From contig VWZS01004822.1 of assembly GCA_013397075.1 (NCBI GenBank), positions 366,637-430,636 of the forward strand: DNA of 64,000 nt, given 5' to 3'. Source of the DNA: Rhabdornis inornatus (lineage: Eukaryota; Chordata; Aves; Passeriformes; Rhabdornithidae). Position numbers and translations under genes: made by a program. The stretch's first letter is position 1. Every line of letters begins with the position of its first letter. The notes under the pieces are model-generated. The model saw only the letters and a list, made by a program, of their open reading frames with translations. It was not told the origin of the DNA and made no database searches. This document shows, piece by piece, positions 62,692-64,000 of this stretch.

Positions 62692-62763
62692 ATGATTTTG
62701 ATAAAGAAGTAGAAAAATGCTGCACTCAAATTAGTGATATCAAGAATGAATGTACAAAAGAAG
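62692..62763 (+). CDS. possible 72-nt internal coding exon (unproven)
   Basis: A pyrimidine tract and AG (ACTTTTTTTTTAACACAG, ending 62691) resemble a 3' splice site, and AAG then GTATCA at 62764 resembles a 5' splice site. The segment between is 72 bases, a multiple of three, and open in one frame, reading DDFDKEVEKCCTQISDIKNE then CTKE. The acidic and lysine-rich text with heptad-like spacing looks like coiled-coil protein. A possible branch site, CTGAAC, lies about 35 bases upstream of the AG. I do not recognise the gene. Such patterns arise by chance in a window this size, the GTATCA donor is weak, and a CR1 begins only 29 bases further on. Treat this as a hypothesis. Confidence 0.22.
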
Positions 62764-62792
62764 GTATCAGAACACACAAATATTCCAAATAA

Positions 62793-63306
62793 TCATAGAA
62801 TGTTCCAAGTTGAAAGGCCTCACAGAGGTCATTGAAATTCAACTCCTTGCCCTGCACAAGATAGTCCTGAGAATCACACCATGTGCTTGATAAAGTTTTC
62901 CATACTCTTGTCGGGCTTGGTAACATGACCACTTCCCTGGGGACCCTGTTCAGTGCCTTGTTCAAGTTCCCTCTGGGTGAAGATCCCTTTTTCTAATACC
63001 CAACTGTAATGTCTCTTGGCACAACTTCAGGGCATTGACTCAGGTGCTGTCACTGGTCGCCAGAGCAGAGATCAGTGCCTGTCCCTCCTCTTCACCTCAT
63101 GAGGAAGTTGTAGACTGCAATAAGGTCTCCCCTCAGTCTCCTCCAGGGTGAACACACCAAGTGACCTCAGCCATCCCTCACACAGCTTCCCCTCCATATC
63201 CTTCACCATCTTTGTAGTTCTCTTTGGACTCCCTCCAATAGCTTTATATCTTTCTTATATTGTGATATCCAAAACCACACACAGTACTCAAGACAAGGCT
63301 ACACCA
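62793..63306 (-). mobile_element. CR1 LINE 3' part, minus strand
   Basis: The 3' end (ATCATAGAATGTTCCAAGTT) lies left. The plus-strand text runs CACAGAGGTCATTG, ACTTCCCTGGGGACCCTGTT, CCTCTGGGTGAAGATCC, GTAGACTGCAATAAGGTCTC, CCCCTCAGTCTCCTCCAGGG, then CCAAAACCACACACAGTACT, the reverse of the CR1 ORF2 C-terminus. The minus-strand ORF at 62726-62965 contains LNRVPREVVMLPSPTRVWKT, equivalent to the HWNRLPREVV block. It is truncated at its 5' end. Confidence 0.88.
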
Positions 63307-64000
63307 AATCAAAGTGGGAATACCATGTTTCCTTCCTTTATAGTTAATGAAAGAGCTGTGGAACCACAATTTAATTTACCTCTTTATTCTTATATGCATC
63401 ACTGTACATTCTGTATCAATGCCAACAAGCTTAGCTTTCTATTAAAATTTCTCTACCCTTTAATTTAGAGTGAGGTGACAATCAATTCTGTTTTCTAGAA
63501 TATTCTTATATATTCTATAAACAGAATTAGATTTTCTATATATTTCTAGAATACTCTAGAATATTCTTTGCAATATCTGGAGCTTTTGCCACCAAACTCA
63601 TCATATCGAACTAAAAATAACCACCCTGATTCATTATAGATTTTCTACCGGTATTTCTAAGGTAGTAAGTAAGGATAGTAGTAAGTCATTAGAACAATTT
63701 GAAATTATCTGATGACAGAATTACAAGCAGAATATAGGCCTTCAAAATATTGCTTGGAACTTTTTTTTTTTTTTTTTAATTTGGTTGGGTCTGTTTTATA
63801 GCCCAGTAAACATGGTGAGACAAAATAAAAGGAGAGGTCTCTTAATTGGATGAGTGTTACAAAAGTCTTACCAAATTTATGAGAATTATCAAATCACCCT
63901 TTTTCTCTTGAACTAGAGAAAATCCTGTTCCTCAATGCTCACAGCAAAGAAATAGGTAAAACTTAGGAAGTTTTCCATACCTGTAGCACAACCAACCCTC
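63307..64000. other. AT-rich unique DNA
   Basis: No gene recognised. At about 63495-63566 several overlapping copies of CTAGAATATTCT-like and TATATTTCTAG words form a local palindromic cluster. A poly-T run of about 20 bases lies at 63760-63778. Confidence 0.6.

Noticed and set aside
1..64000. CRISPR arrays, operons, plasmid or phage modules
   Set aside because: No regularly spaced repeats with unique spacers and no bacterial-type gene packing; all long repeats are vertebrate transposons or microsatellites.

Overview
This window looks like vertebrate nuclear DNA, most probably from a bird. It is AT-rich, dominated by short ORFs with no operons, and carries at least eight CR1 LINE segments together with long-terminal-repeat (LTR) types that I recognise from bird genomes. 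The CR1 segments keep recognisable ORF2 remnants: the KSMGPDGIH-type start of the reverse transcriptase, LERVQRRA-type and HWNRLP-type C-terminal blocks, and 3' ends with ATTCTATGATTCTATG-type octamers. CR1 is the main LINE of birds and other reptiles; the LTR types make a bird the best guess, but I cannot name the species. No complete protein-coding gene, rRNA, tRNA or CRISPR array is visible. Several long gene-free stretches look like intergenic or intronic DNA.

Layout. 1-5886: AT-rich unique-looking DNA with a possible polyadenylation region near 1.9-2.0 kb and a small GC/CpG-rich islet at 2.9-3.1 kb. 5887-13467: a block of endogenous retrovirus LTRs. It holds a minus-strand LTR, a fragment of an ERVL-type LTR, a 1.4 kb solo LTR with a perfect ATACC target duplication and an assembly gap inside, and then a stack of LTRs inserted one into another four levels deep. 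13468-15884: unique. 15885-19137: a plus-strand CR1 split by a minus-strand CR1, itself split by a solo LTR, ending in an (ATTCT)n microsatellite that grew from the CR1 tail. 21.8-22.9, 25.7-26.1 and 29.6-29.9 kb: further CR1 copies. 34612-35732: a solo ERVL-type LTR, minus strand. 35.7-56.3 kb: about 20 kb almost free of recognisable repeats, with one curious broken ORF pair at 44.2-44.8 kb. 56.3-57.25 kb: a CR1 with a 286 bp exact duplication joined at a single N, probably an assembly artefact. 59.1-60.9 kb and 62.8-63.3 kb: minus-strand CR1 copies. A possible 72-nt exon lies at 62692-62763.

Nothing here works as a genetic system in the operon sense. The biological content is a record of transposon insertion whose order can be read from interrupted target sites: old CR1 and ERV copies hit by younger LTRs. 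I found no internal retroviral genes (gag, pol, env), so the LTRs appear to be solo copies left by recombination. The most interesting items are the four-deep LTR stack at 9.8-13.5 kb, the three-layer CR1/CR1/LTR nest at 15.9-19.1 kb, the unexplained protein-like minus-strand remnant at 44.2-44.8 kb, and the false-looking duplication at 56.4-57.0 kb. Family names are from memory of consensus-like motifs; no database was searched.
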